DNA from: Candidatus Bathyarchaeota archaeon
GTDB taxonomy: Archaea > Thermoproteota > Bathyarchaeia > Bathyarchaeales > Bathycorpusculaceae
NCBI GenBank assembly: GCA_003141855.1
Contig: PLNS01000007.1
Span: forward strand, 29,872 to 93,871
Direction: 5' to 3'
DNA: 64,000 nt
In this document: in pieces, positions 29,287-39,323 of the stretch
Layout: each line of letters opens with the position of its first letter
How positions within the stretch are numbered: position 1 is the first letter of the stretch
The notes under the pieces: generated by a model
Databases searched by the model: none
Told to the model about the DNA's origin: nothing
Seen by the model: the letters and a program-made list of their open reading frames with translations, nothing else
Program-made: the position numbers and the translations under genes

Positions 29287-29700
29287 CTAAGTAGAACTCG
29301 GTATGGGCGTTTTTATTCCATGGATTTCATCCAAGAAAGCTCTCAGTGAAAAAAGTCCGATTAACTTTCCTGTTTCGTCTGTTACTGGTAAGTGCCGTAT
29401 ATTATGAGAGAGCATTAGCCTTTTTGCTTCATCGTAGGAAGCTTCAAGCGATATTGTAACTATGTGGCTGCTCATTACCTTACTCAATGGTTGGTCAAGC
29501 GAAACATTTTGGGCAAAAATGCGAATTGCATCACGCTCGGTAAATACGCCCATACATTTTTGCTCGTCATTAACAATAATTATTGACCCAACATGCCTCT
29601 CATTAAGCAGCATAACTGCGTCTTGTATTAGAGTATCCTCTTTTGCGGTAACTACTTTTTTGCACATTATGTCTCGGATTTTAAGCATAGGCTCACACAC
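29287..29700 (-). CDS. Tandem CBS-domain protein
   Basis: KIRDIMCKKVVTAKEDTLIQDAVMLLNERHVGSIIIVNDEQKCMGVFTERD...RHLPVTDETGKLIGLFSLR. Confidence 0.93.
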   Translation of the reverse strand: MCEPMLKIRDIMCKKVVTAKEDTLIQDAVMLLNERHVGSIIIVNDEQKCMGVFTERDAIRIFAQNVSLDQPLSKVMSSHIVTISLEASYDEAKRLMLSHNIRHLPVTDETGKLIGLFSLRAFLDEIHGIKTPIPSST

Positions 29701-29758
29701 ATTTTTTCATCCCTTAAAAAATTAATTTGCCCCAAAAGGTCTTGGAGCAATTTCTTGT

Positions 29759-30817
29759 TTAAATTTGCTTCTGCTTCCAGAACCCTCCCTTTAACTCCTC
29801 CAATCTTAATCGTGCCAAAAGGTAAGAGATCGATGATTCTGCTCCTTGATTCAGGTTTACCCTGTCAGCGTTTACACCATCGAAACATCCAGCAGTTTCG
29901 GGATTGTAAACCATAACTCTCTTACTATTCTTTCCCAAAAACCACTCAAAAACCGTGTTAGCTAACCGCACATAACGCTTATCCTTCGTGGCCTCGTAAG
30001 CGTCAACGGCGGCTTCCACCATGGCTGCGGCTTCTAAGGGTTGCTGGTCATAAAACGCTCGGTTTCCCCCTCGTTTGTACCACCCGTCGTTACCTATTGG
30101 CACAAAAACGTCACCTACCATTTGGGTTTTAAGCAGAAAATCCATCGATTCTTTAGCCACTTCCAGATATTTTCGGTTACCGACCATTCTGTATGCTATG
30201 AAAAGCGCTTGGGATAATCTGGCGTTGTCGTAGGTGAGGTGGGGTTCAAACCAGTGCCAATCACCCTTAACTTCATCTTGGTAGTGTTGAACCAAGTTAT
30301 CTGCGAGTTTTCCTGCGCTCACCGTTAAGTTGCTATCAGGGATAGCTTGGAAATACTGGGAGAGCCCCATTATGGTGAAAGCGTAAAATCTAAGGGACGT
30401 TGTTTTCCAAACCCACGGTAATCCCCTGTCAAATATGTCCTTAGCGACCAACCTCATATCCTTGGGCAAGGCAGAGTTGATTGTGCATCCGCAACTCCAA
30501 AGCGTGCGTCCCATGCAATCCTCCGAGCCATCAACATCAAGGAAACTGCGTTCATAACCCAGATAATTGTGGAAATTGCCATCGGGCTTTTGCATATGGT
30601 TGAGAAATGCCAAGTAAATATTGGCCAAAGATTTCATTTCTGGGTCGTTTTTTAAGCGGTGGTATCTTATGCAAGCGATTAATGCGCGAGCGTTGTCATC
30701 GGTTGTGTAGCCTTCGTTTCGTTTTGGAACACAGTATTTGGCGTGTTGAAAGATGCCTGTGTCATCCGTGAAAGACAGTAGGTAATCTATCTTTAAAGGT
30801 GGAAGCCGGATGGCCAT
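29759..30817 (-). CDS. Alpha/alpha six-hairpin glycosidase-like protein
   Basis: YCVPKRNEGYTTDDNARALIACIRYHRL and helical repeats, overlapping a GT4 gene. Confidence 0.7.
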   Translation of the reverse strand: MAIRLPPLKIDYLLSFTDDTGIFQHAKYCVPKRNEGYTTDDNARALIACIRYHRLKNDPEMKSLANIYLAFLNHMQKPDGNFHNYLGYERSFLDVDGSEDCMGRTLWSCGCTINSALPKDMRLVAKDIFDRGLPWVWKTTSLRFYAFTIMGLSQYFQAIPDSNLTVSAGKLADNLVQHYQDEVKGDWHWFEPHLTYDNARLSQALFIAYRMVGNRKYLEVAKESMDFLLKTQMVGDVFVPIGNDGWYKRGGNRAFYDQQPLEAAAMVEAAVDAYEATKDKRYVRLANTVFEWFLGKNSKRVMVYNPETAGCFDGVNADRVNLNQGAESSISYLLARLRLEELKGGFWKQKQI

Positions 30818-32004
30818 TCCTCCTGGGATTGCTTGGTTAACTCGTCAAAGAGGGCGAGGTATTTTTTAGCAACCAAAGGCCAAGTGAACTTTCTACTGTA
30901 CGTGTAGGCTTTATGCTCTAGGGACTTTCGAAGGGTTTTATTTTCAATTATTTCTGTGACTCTTTCGGCTATGGAGGCTGAATCGTTAAATTTGCAAAAT
31001 ACTCCTCGCCCTTCACCTAGGGCTTCTTTTGCATGTAGGTAAGGGGTAGAAACCACTGCTTTTCCCGCAGCCAAAGCGTACGATAATGTGCCGCTACTAA
31101 CTTGGTTAGGTGAAAGATAGGGCGTGATGTATACGTCGGTTGCCTGAAGATAATTGAATAGTTCAGGTTTGGAGAGGAAACGGTTGAGGAATTTCACGTG
31201 TCCACGGAGTCCAAGGTTTTTAGCCATTTTCAAAAGCATGTTTCTGTAGGCTTCTCCGTCTGTTCTTTTAACTTGTGGATGCGTGACGCCTAACACGTAG
31301 TAAACTATTCTGGGTTCTCTTTTGATTACTGCTGGCAGAGCTTGGATGACATGTTCGATGCCTTTACCCTTGCTTAGCAGCCCAAAAGTGGACAGGACAA
31401 TCTTGTTTTTTAAACCTAAAACAGGCTTCACTTTTGCGCTAGGCACCAGAGGTAAATCAGGGCAGCCGTGGGGAATCAACTTTACTTTTTTTGCAGGAAC
31501 ACCATATTGTTTAACCAGTGAGCGTGTAGTTTCATTTAACACTACTATCGCTGCGCTTCGCCCAACAATTTTGTTAAAAACTTCCTTAGCTTTATTCTCA
31601 AAATTAGGGAGGACAGTGTGAAGTGTTGTTGCTGCAGGCCTTTTCAGTTTATCTAGAAAAGCACAAATGTATTCTCCTGATTCTCCGCCAAAAATGCCGA
31701 ATTCATGTTGGATGTTGACTACGTTTACAGAGGAGTTGTTGAGGAAATCTGCCATTAACACGTAGTCCTCGATGAAGTCGCGACCAATCTTGTGCTCTAT
31801 TCCTTCGTAAGCAGGTTTGAAAAGTCGGCGGCCATCAATAGAAATGACTCTTTGATCTTTTAACTTTTTCAGTTGACCGATAGAATTGACCAGATCGGCC
31901 GTGAAGGTTGCTATACCGCATTTTCTGGGCGGAAAAGTGCTCACATAAGCAACTTCCTTAACGCTAGTCAACGTAGGAGTGCCTAGAATATTTGCCAACA
32001 ACAA
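30793..32004 (-). CDS. GT4-family glycosyltransferase
   Basis: VAYVSTFPPRKCGIATFTADL, VNIQHEFGIFGGESGEYI, GLLSKGKGIEHVIQALP. Confidence 0.9.
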   Translation of the reverse strand: MLLANILGTPTLTSVKEVAYVSTFPPRKCGIATFTADLVNSIGQLKKLKDQRVISIDGRRLFKPAYEGIEHKIGRDFIEDYVLMADFLNNSSVNVVNIQHEFGIFGGESGEYICAFLDKLKRPAATTLHTVLPNFENKAKEVFNKIVGRSAAIVVLNETTRSLVKQYGVPAKKVKLIPHGCPDLPLVPSAKVKPVLGLKNKIVLSTFGLLSKGKGIEHVIQALPAVIKREPRIVYYVLGVTHPQVKRTDGEAYRNMLLKMAKNLGLRGHVKFLNRFLSKPELFNYLQATDVYITPYLSPNQVSSGTLSYALAAGKAVVSTPYLHAKEALGEGRGVFCKFNDSASIAERVTEIIENKTLRKSLEHKAYTYSRKFTWPLVAKKYLALFDELTKQSQEEWPSGFHL

Positions 32005-32146
32005 ATCACGTTATATATTGAGGTTCGGCGGTCTTTAAGCGCATGTGATTGTACATCAACAGTCACAAAGGCGATTTTTAACATACTTTTACATGAAGTT
32101 TATATGTTACCTTGATGGATGGTTGTTTCTTGAAGGGAGAGGGGCT

Positions 32147-33040
32147 ATGAAACGGTTTGCACATAATCCCATATTAGAGCCTATAAAGAATAATGCTTGG
32201 GAATCTCAAGCTGTGTTTAACGCCGCAGCGGTTTACAGTGAAGGGTTAGTCCACATTGTTTACCGTGCTTTGGGCACGGATAATGTTTCACGGCTTGGCT
32301 TAGCTACATCCAACGACGGCTTTACCATTAAAGAGCGGTTTGATACACCAGTTTTTAATCCTGTTAACCATGCGGAACGCGACGGATGCGAGGACCCACG
32401 CCTAACAGTCATCGGCAATCAATGTTTAATGGCTTACACAGCCTTCCGAAACCACGATTACCCAGTAATTTACCAAATTTCCTTAACAACAATCAACATA
32501 AAAGATTTCGTTAACAGGAATTGGAATTGGAAAGAGCGGATTCTGCCGTTTCCTGGCGTACGCAACAAAGACGCGGTTATTCTTCCAGGCAAAGTAGACG
32601 GCAACTATGTTATGTTCCACCGTATTGAACCCAGCATTTGCGTTGCTTATTCTGAAGACCTCAAAAAGTGGCATGGCTTCAAATCCATAATGGAACCGCG
32701 CGACAAGATGTGGGACAGCCTTAAAATCGGGGCTGCAGGAACACCCATCGAACTCAACGAAGGCTACCTGTTCATCTATCACGGTGTAGATGAGAAGAAG
32801 CATTATTCTCTTGGCGCTGCGCTTTTAGATAAGAGTAACCCAGAAAAAATACTCTATCGCTCAGACAAACCCATACTTACACCAAGCGAACACTATGAAT
32901 GCGTCGGCGATGTTCCCAACGTGGTTTTCAGCTGTGGAAACGTGCAAATCGATGACCAAGTCATAGTTTACTATGGTGGAGCTGACAAAGTGCTGTGCGG
33001 CGCAAGCTATGATTTAAACGAGTTGCTTCCAAAAAAATAG
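32147..33040 (+). CDS. GH130-family protein (paralog of 28378-29277)
   Basis: KRFAHNPILEPIKNNAWESQAVFNAAAVYSEGLVHIVYRALG...ERDGCEDPRL...RNKDAVILP; internal ATG after a ggagag RBS-like sequence. Confidence 0.9.
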   Translation: MKRFAHNPILEPIKNNAWESQAVFNAAAVYSEGLVHIVYRALGTDNVSRLGLATSNDGFTIKERFDTPVFNPVNHAERDGCEDPRLTVIGNQCLMAYTAFRNHDYPVIYQISLTTINIKDFVNRNWNWKERILPFPGVRNKDAVILPGKVDGNYVMFHRIEPSICVAYSEDLKKWHGFKSIMEPRDKMWDSLKIGAAGTPIELNEGYLFIYHGVDEKKHYSLGAALLDKSNPEKILYRSDKPILTPSEHYECVGDVPNVVFSCGNVQIDDQVIVYYGGADKVLCGASYDLNELLPKK

Positions 33041-33289
33041 CGTTAAACTATAAACGATTAAGCAGTCGGTTGCTTAACTAGCAACCTTTTTCTGGAAAAA
33101 AATTATTATTTGATATGGGATTTGCTGTTGGCGTAGAATTGTAGTCACATATTTTTAAATCATAGCCAATCTAGAAGGTAGTTGTAAACCTAACATGAGT
33201 CAGGCTAAAGTTAGAAAGAGATTAGAGGGTATTCTATAACGCAAACTGATTTTTTATCGGTCAATTGCTGGTTATGGGGAGTTGAAGAC

Positions 33290-33862
33290 ATGTCAGAATC
33301 CTGGGAACATGAAACAGATCCTGCGGTTTCGGGGAAACCTAACTACATGGGAGAAGTTGAATGCAGAGACATGCGAAGCACAGACAATACGAGTTATTCG
33401 GAGGAAACAGAAGATGAAGCACAAACTACGGAAGACGCTGATGAAGGGTGGGAGAATAAAAATCAATCGCCGTTAGCTGGCAAAATATCTGGAACGATGG
33501 AGGAATTGGAGCGAATTCAAAGCTCCGAAGTTGTGACCAGTGATGAAGTCCGTGAATGCCTAAAAGACTCCCTTGATTGCTACCAAACATGTACAGAAAC
33601 CACCTTAAGATGCTTAACAATGGGTGGTAAGCACGCAGAATACAAGCACCTGAACCTCCTCATGGACTGCGCCAGAATATGCAGCACAAACGCGGATTTC
33701 ATACTGCGAAACTCAACTTATTATCCTCAAACATGCGGCATAACCGCCGATATTTGTGATGAATGCGCTGACACCTGCGACAGGTTTGACGAGGATTTTA
33801 TGAAGGAATGCGCCAGTGTATGTAGGCGTTGCGCCGAATCCTGTCGAGAAATGGCAAGATGA
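33290..33862 (+). CDS. Cys-rich four-helix-bundle (DUF326, copper-storage-like) protein with acidic N-terminal extension
   Basis: CLKDSLDCYQTCTETTLRCL...CARICSTNADF...CGITADICDECADTCDRF...CASVCRRCAESCREMAR. Confidence 0.85.
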   Translation: MSESWEHETDPAVSGKPNYMGEVECRDMRSTDNTSYSEETEDEAQTTEDADEGWENKNQSPLAGKISGTMEELERIQSSEVVTSDEVRECLKDSLDCYQTCTETTLRCLTMGGKHAEYKHLNLLMDCARICSTNADFILRNSTYYPQTCGITADICDECADTCDRFDEDFMKECASVCRRCAESCREMAR

Positions 33863-33903
33863 CCGTTGCAACTTTTTAGTTCTAATTTTTAGGTGGTGAT
33901 TGT

Positions 33904-34062
33904 TTGCCTCCAAGAGGCGTTGAAAGTCAAAAAAGAAAACGGCAGTATGAACACATCAAGGAATCCGAACTTAAGCGGGGAGCATCTGAAGAGGATGCTG
34001 AACGTATCGCCGCAGCAACCACCAATAAAACTAGACGAGAGAAAGGCGAAACTCAAAGCTAA
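33904..34062 (+). CDS. Small basic KRQYEHIKESELKRG-type protein (52 aa, TTG start), not in the ORF track
   Basis: Translates to M(TTG)PPRGVESQKRKRQYEHIKESELKRGASEEDAERIAAATTNKTRREKGETQS*; preceded by aggtggtga. Confidence 0.82.
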   Translation: MPPRGVESQKRKRQYEHIKESELKRGASEEDAERIAAATTNKTRREKGETQS

Positions 34063-34194
34063 ACTCGTTTTTCAGGGTTTGTTGTGTGTTAGTCAGCCGA
34101 TTTATAGCCTAAGTTTTGGGAAAAATTTATATCTAAATGTATGATTGTTCCGTTTAGAATCTAATAACTCAAAAGGAAGTATTTGGTGAAAAAT

Positions 34195-35868
34195 ATGTCT
34201 CAAGGTGGAGGAAACATTCCAATTCTCGTATTAAGAGAAGGCACAGGCCGCTCAAGTGGCCGCGAAGCACAAAAAAACAACATCATGGCTGCAAAGATAG
34301 TGGCTGAAGCAGTAAAATCAACGCTCGGTCCATGCGGCATGGATAAAATGCTCGTCAGCAGCATGGGTGACGTTGCAATAACCAACGACGGCGCAACCAT
34401 AATGAAGGAACTCGACGTTCAGCATCCAGCAGCAAAAATGCTCGTCGAAGTAGCCAAAGCACAAGACAACGAAGTAGGCGACGGAACAACAACCGCAGTC
34501 ATTTTAGCAGGTGAATTACTCGCGAAAGCTGAAAGCTTACTTGACAAAAACATACACCCCACAGTAATAATTGAGGGTTACAAGAAAGCAAGTGAGAAAG
34601 CACTGGAAATTTTAGACAAAATAGCCATCCCCATCGCATTCGAGGACGAAAAAACTCTGCGGGAAGTAGCAATCACATCCATATCCAGCAAAAGCATCAA
34701 CGTTGCAGAAGACCACTTTGCAAAAATAATCGTCGAAGCCGTAAAGCAAGTCTCCGAAAAAACTGGCAGCAAATACGTAGCCGACATCGACCTCATAAAA
34801 GTCGTCAAGAAACACGGCCAAAGCCTAGATGAAACAGAACTCGTCAAAGGCATGGTCTTAGACAAGGAAGTTGCAAGCTCACAGATGCCAAAACTCATCG
34901 ATGGAGCAAAAATCGCCCTCTTAAACGCTAAATTGGAAATTGAGAAAACAGAGTTCGACGCTAAAATTAACATTGAAAGCCCCGATCAAATGAAGATGTT
35001 CCTCGACGAAGAAGAACGCATGCTAAAAGACATGGTTACCTCAATTACCAAGTCAGGCGCAAACGTTATCTTCTGCGAGAAAGGCATCGATGACATGGTA
35101 CTGCATTTCTTAGGCAAAGCAGGCGTTTTAGCAGTTAAAAGCGTAAGCAGCAGCGACATGGAAAAACTCTCCCGCGCCACAGGCGGCAGCATTGGTGCAA
35201 GCGTAAAAGACTTGACACCTGACGCACTTGGAAAAGCAAAACGCGTTGAAGAAGTCAAAATCGGCGACGACAAACTAATCTACATACGCGACTGCAAGAA
35301 CCCCAAAGCAGTAACCATCGTCATCAGAGGCGCATCCAACCACGTAATCGACGAAGCAGAACGCTCACTACACGACGGCTTATGCGTAGTCCGAAACGCA
35401 ATTGAAGACGGCAAAATCGTTGCAGGCGGCGGAGCACCCGAAGCAGAACTCTCAAAGAACCTACGCGCTTTCGCAGTGAAAGTTGGCGGACGAGAGCAAC
35501 TTGCAGTTGAAGCTTTCGCAGATGCAGTCGAAGAAATCCCGCTTACACTCGCCGAGAACGCAGGCTTAGACCCCATCGACATCATGGTAGCACTTAGAGC
35601 ACAGCACGAGAAACCAAACAGCCAATACTTCGGCATCGACGTTTCCAGCGGCAAAATCGTTAACATGCGCGAGAAAATGGTCGTCGAGCCACTCCGCGTG
35701 AAGCAGCAAGTCATAAAATCCGCTACCGAAGCAACCAACATGATACTGAAAATCGACGACTTAATCAGCATTAAAGGCGGCGGCAAGATGCCCCAGATGC
35801 CACCAGGAATGGGTGGTATGGGAGGCATGGGTGGAATGGGCGGCGGTATGGGCGGAATGCCCTACTAA
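34195..35868 (+). CDS. thsA: Thermosome subunit (group II chaperonin)
   Basis: [62 protein letters not shown]-rich C-terminus. Confidence 0.97.
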   Translation: MSQGGGNIPILVLREGTGRSSGREAQKNNIMAAKIVAEAVKSTLGPCGMDKMLVSSMGDVAITNDGATIMKELDVQHPAAKMLVEVAKAQDNEVGDGTTTAVILAGELLAKAESLLDKNIHPTVIIEGYKKASEKALEILDKIAIPIAFEDEKTLREVAITSISSKSINVAEDHFAKIIVEAVKQVSEKTGSKYVADIDLIKVVKKHGQSLDETELVKGMVLDKEVASSQMPKLIDGAKIALLNAKLEIEKTEFDAKINIESPDQMKMFLDEEERMLKDMVTSITKSGANVIFCEKGIDDMVLHFLGKAGVLAVKSVSSSDMEKLSRATGGSIGASVKDLTPDALGKAKRVEEVKIGDDKLIYIRDCKNPKAVTIVIRGASNHVIDEAERSLHDGLCVVRNAIEDGKIVAGGGAPEAELSKNLRAFAVKVGGREQLAVEAFADAVEEIPLTLAENAGLDPIDIMVALRAQHEKPNSQYFGIDVSSGKIVNMREKMVVEPLRVKQQVIKSATEATNMILKIDDLISIKGGGKMPQMPPGMGGMGGMGGMGGGMGGMPY

Positions 35869-35960
35869 AACCCAAACTTCTTTTCTTTTATTATTTGTTA
35901 TTTAAATCAAGTTTGCGTTAACTTTCTATTTCAAGTTTTGTTTAATCCCTTTTAGAGTTC

Positions 35961-36012
35961 TAAGAGGGGTAGGTCGGTATTGGCGTTTTCTGCAGCCATT
36001 AGCATGTAAAAA
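35961..36012 (+). repeat. Dispersed G-rich intergenic element, copy F
   Basis: taagaggggtaggtcggtattggcgttttctgcagccattagcatgtaaaaa matches A and J. Confidence 0.6.
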
Positions 36013-36088
36013 TATGCCGCAGAAATTAGAGACAAAGCACTTTTAAGAGCAAACTTATATTCGGAATGGCTAGACATTATTCGATGTC

Positions 36089-36835
36089 TTGGAGACTACC
36101 GATTTGAAGCACGTTAAAATTTCAGCGTTCGATTGTCCCGACGCTTATTTCAAAGCATTAAACAACATTTGGAAGGAAGGGGACGCTTTCCAAGTAGGTT
36201 ATGGCTCTGAGGTCACCGAGACAAAAAAGCTCAATTTAACCATAGAGATTGCTCATCCTGAGAATCGCCCGCTTGTCAGCGACAAAGCTCCTTGCGACAT
36301 TAAGTACGTGCAATGGTACGCTTTGACTTACCTTTGGTGCGGCGAAGGAAAGCAGGATGAAACCTACACCTACGGTAGCAGGCTCCGTGAACCTGTTGAC
36401 CAAGTTGAGGAAGCAATCAAAAATTACGTGAAAGAACAGCGCGACAGGCAAGTCACAATGGTGATTAGACTACCCGACGACATCTACAAGATTAATCCGA
36501 AAACAGGTGAGAAGCATGAACCGCCATGCCTAAGCCTCATCGACTCAGAAATACTAGACAACAAAATGCATTTAACATGCTACTTCCGCTCTTGGGATGC
36601 TTACGCGGGTTTGCCAGCCAACATTGCGGGTCTGCAGTTGTTCAATGAGGCGTTTGTGGCTGAAATCAACGAGCGCGGCGACTTTGGCTTAGAAACGGGC
36701 AAGCTTATTTTCCACTCAAAGAACTGCCACATTTACCACCGCCAGTTTAACCTTGTTAAAGAATTGTTCGAGCCCAAAGATAGCTCAAAGAATAGGCTAT
36801 CCAAAACAATGGGCGAAATCGAAAAAGAAGAGTAA
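36089..36835 (+). CDS. Thymidylate synthase-like protein (archaeal ThyA type)
   Basis: YTYGSRLREPVDQVEEAI...PPCLSLIDSEILDNKMHLTCYFRSWDAYAGLPANIAGLQLFNE resembles archaeal ThyA homologues. Confidence 0.8.
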   Translation: METTDLKHVKISAFDCPDAYFKALNNIWKEGDAFQVGYGSEVTETKKLNLTIEIAHPENRPLVSDKAPCDIKYVQWYALTYLWCGEGKQDETYTYGSRLREPVDQVEEAIKNYVKEQRDRQVTMVIRLPDDIYKINPKTGEKHEPPCLSLIDSEILDNKMHLTCYFRSWDAYAGLPANIAGLQLFNEAFVAEINERGDFGLETGKLIFHSKNCHIYHRQFNLVKELFEPKDSSKNRLSKTMGEIEKEE

Positions 36836-36849
36836 TCGGCGATTAACTT

Positions 36850-37170
36850 TTGAGCGACAGATTAGTCCGCGTTAGCAAGTGGGAAGAGTTCAAACGCCTC
36901 GTTAACGAGTTAAAACCCGACTCCATCGTCTACAACATCGAGCAAACGGGCATCTCAAAAAAACGCGAGTTCACCAGCCTGCGCCTAATCATCCCGTCGA
37001 AGAACTATTATGTTTACGTTGATTTCCCCAAAGGCGATGCGCTCAGGGAAACTGGAATTCCCATTCACGTGGACCCGAGCGGAACCCGCTGCATAGAAGA
37101 CAACGACATAAGAGACCTCCTCAAAAAAGAGTTCGGCGAACTGCCCGTTTACTCTTACTGGATAACCTAA
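36850..37170 (+). CDS. Conserved hypothetical protein
   Basis: 106 aa ORF directly downstream of the ThyA-like gene. Confidence 0.6.
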   Translation: MSDRLVRVSKWEEFKRLVNELKPDSIVYNIEQTGISKKREFTSLRLIIPSKNYYVYVDFPKGDALRETGIPIHVDPSGTRCIEDNDIRDLLKKEFGELPVYSYWIT

Positions 37171-37174
37171 AGGG

Positions 37175-38548
37175 CTATTGTTTTGTCGTTGGGTACCCCA
37201 GTTTTGTCCAAGCAGTCATCCCGCCCAACACGTTGCTGACGTTCTTGAAGCCTGCCCTTTCTAATATGCTGACGGCGATGCTGGTTCTGTTCCCGACGGA
37301 ACAAGTGACCGCGATTGGCTTATCCCTTGGCAGTAAATGCGCTTTGCTTGGTAAGTCAGCGAAAAATATCAATTCGGCGCCTTCAATGTAGCCTTCATCT
37401 TTCCACTCGCTTGGTTCACGAACATCCAAAAGCAAAACTTCGCGCTTCTCCAGCTTACTTTTGAGGTCAATAACCGACATGGTGCCTGCACTTCTTATCG
37501 GTTTACCTGCTTCCTGCCACTGGTTCATGCCACCGCAAAGGTAACCGCACATGTTGTCAAAACCCAACCTGCGAAGCCGCGGCGCGACTATGTCAATGTC
37601 GCTTGGGCGTTCATGAACAAAAACGGTGTATTGGTTTGTGTCGAGGAGCCAGCCTGGGTAAACGCTGGTTCCGCCAAGCCACAAGCTAAGCGAATCTGGG
37701 ATATGCGAGCCTGCGAAAGCGTAAGGCAACCGAGTATCCACAACCATAACGATTGGTTCCTGTATTTCTTCTTCAAAGGCTGGTAGGGACAGCGGTTTAG
37801 GGTAAGATAGCTCGCTTAGCAGGGGCGGACCGTTCAGGTTGAGTTCTTCCATCTTCTTGAAGTAGCGTGGCACGACCAATTCTTCATTCAATACCTTTTG
37901 GGTGAACTCTTCCTTGCCAAGCTGGAGGTATGGGTTGGTTTTTTTCTCGTAGCCTATCGTGGTTGGTTCCTGACCGCTTATGCTGTGGCCGCAGACGCTG
38001 CCAGCGCCATGTGCAGGATAAACAAGAAGGTGGTCGCCAAGCGGCAGCAACTTTTCATGCAGGCTGATGTAGATTTTTTCAGCTTGCGCTCTCTGTGCGG
38101 TTTTGCCGTAGAGGTCGGTTCGCCCCACGGAGCCAGCGAAGAGGGCGTCGCCAGTGAAAACCATCATTGCCTCGGCACTATCAGGCGGATAAACGAGGTA
38201 ACTTAGGGATTCGTTTGTGTGCCCAGGCGTATGTAAGGCTTTGATTTTGATTCTGCCCACGTTTAAGGCGTCGCCGTCAGCCAAATTGTGTTCTCCATAC
38301 TTAAACGGCAAGGCTTTGCTGTGGGCGATTTCCGCTTCCGTCATGTTTTTCAGCTCCATTGAACCAACCACGTAGTCTTCGTTTCGGTGCGTTTCCAAAA
38401 TATACTTGATTTTTACGCATTCTTCTCGGGATAGTTGGGTGTAGACTTCGCAGTCACGACGCGGATCAATAACGACGGCTTCGTTTTCGTCGGATAGGTA
38501 GTAGCTGTTGTGGGCTAAACCTTCAGACTTGATTGTTTTTAGCTTCAT
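37175..38548 (-). CDS. MBL-fold metallohydrolase fused to rhodanese domains (persulfide dioxygenase-like)
   Basis: HTPGHTNESLSYLV, FTGDALFAGSVGRTDL, VYPAHGAGS; rhodanese LLLDVREPSEWKDEGYIEGAELI and CSVGNRTSIA. Confidence 0.92.
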   Translation of the reverse strand: MKLKTIKSEGLAHNSYYLSDENEAVVIDPRRDCEVYTQLSREECVKIKYILETHRNEDYVVGSMELKNMTEAEIAHSKALPFKYGEHNLADGDALNVGRIKIKALHTPGHTNESLSYLVYPPDSAEAMMVFTGDALFAGSVGRTDLYGKTAQRAQAEKIYISLHEKLLPLGDHLLVYPAHGAGSVCGHSISGQEPTTIGYEKKTNPYLQLGKEEFTQKVLNEELVVPRYFKKMEELNLNGPPLLSELSYPKPLSLPAFEEEIQEPIVMVVDTRLPYAFAGSHIPDSLSLWLGGTSVYPGWLLDTNQYTVFVHERPSDIDIVAPRLRRLGFDNMCGYLCGGMNQWQEAGKPIRSAGTMSVIDLKSKLEKREVLLLDVREPSEWKDEGYIEGAELIFFADLPSKAHLLPRDKPIAVTCSVGNRTSIAVSILERAGFKNVSNVLGGMTAWTKLGYPTTKQ

Positions 38549-38726
38549 TTTTTATCGCCAATAAATTGTAAACATTGATAGAACGGGTAATCTTCCCATT
38601 ATCCAAAAACAGACCTCTGCCAATTAAGTACAAAACGATTAGGTGATTTATTCCTTTCTAAACCCGAAAACTGCCCTGATAACTCTTTATATCGCAAAGC
38701 GCCTAGAAATACAAGAGGATTGGTTT

Positions 38727-39239
38727 ATGGGTCATAACATGGCAACATGGAAACTGCTCGAAGACATGATGCTTGAACTAAAGAAAAAAGGCGTAAGCAT
38801 CCCGGCCAACGTTATGGAGGATTTGAGGGCAGCCAAATCCATGATTAAACTTTCCTGCATGGAGAACAGCCGAGGAGAAGCCACCCAAAAAGCCGAAGAA
38901 TACCTCGCAAACGTCGAAGCCTGCTTGATAAATGAAGCCCAAAAAACCTTAGGCTCCGAAACTGCTGACCAGTGGCTCAGGCGCCTAGAAGAAGCCAACG
39001 CCGAGGTCTGCGAAGAAAAAACAGAAGAAAGCAAATTCGTCACGGGCGTTCCCAGAGACCAAAAATGGATTAGAGTGGAGCCAATAAAAAATCTTTCAAC
39101 CGAACGAATACAGCAAATCGCCAAAGACCAAAACCTCCAAATCAAACCCCAGAACGACGGACGACTAATAGTATACGGCCAACCAAACGGCATCAAAGAG
39201 TTTCTCAAAAAAATGACAACAGAAGCAGCCAAACAATAA
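38727..39239 (+). CDS. DUF2096 family archaeal protein
   Basis: MGHNMATWKLLEDMMLELKKKGVSIPANVMEDLRAAKSMI. Confidence 0.75.
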   Translation: MGHNMATWKLLEDMMLELKKKGVSIPANVMEDLRAAKSMIKLSCMENSRGEATQKAEEYLANVEACLINEAQKTLGSETADQWLRRLEEANAEVCEEKTEESKFVTGVPRDQKWIRVEPIKNLSTERIQQIAKDQNLQIKPQNDGRLIVYGQPNGIKEFLKKMTTEAAKQ

Positions 39240-39250
39240 ATTAAAAAAAC

Positions 39251-39297
39251 AAGTTCTCAGTGATTGCCTCTTTATATAAGGGAGGGGGAGGTCACTC
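39251..39297 (+). repeat. Dispersed G-rich intergenic element, copy G
   Basis: aagttctcagtgattgcctctttatataagggagggggaggtcactc matches the reverse complement of copy I. Confidence 0.6.
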
Positions 39298-39323
39298 AGA
39301 GCACTATCCTTGAGAAGCAAAAT

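Noticed and set aside
33893-34144. 83-aa ORF in the track
   Set aside because: Wrong frame; the 52-aa TTG-initiated frame at 33904 is far better supported.
35800-35868. GGM repeats at the thermosome C-terminus
   Set aside because: Normal feature of group II chaperonins.
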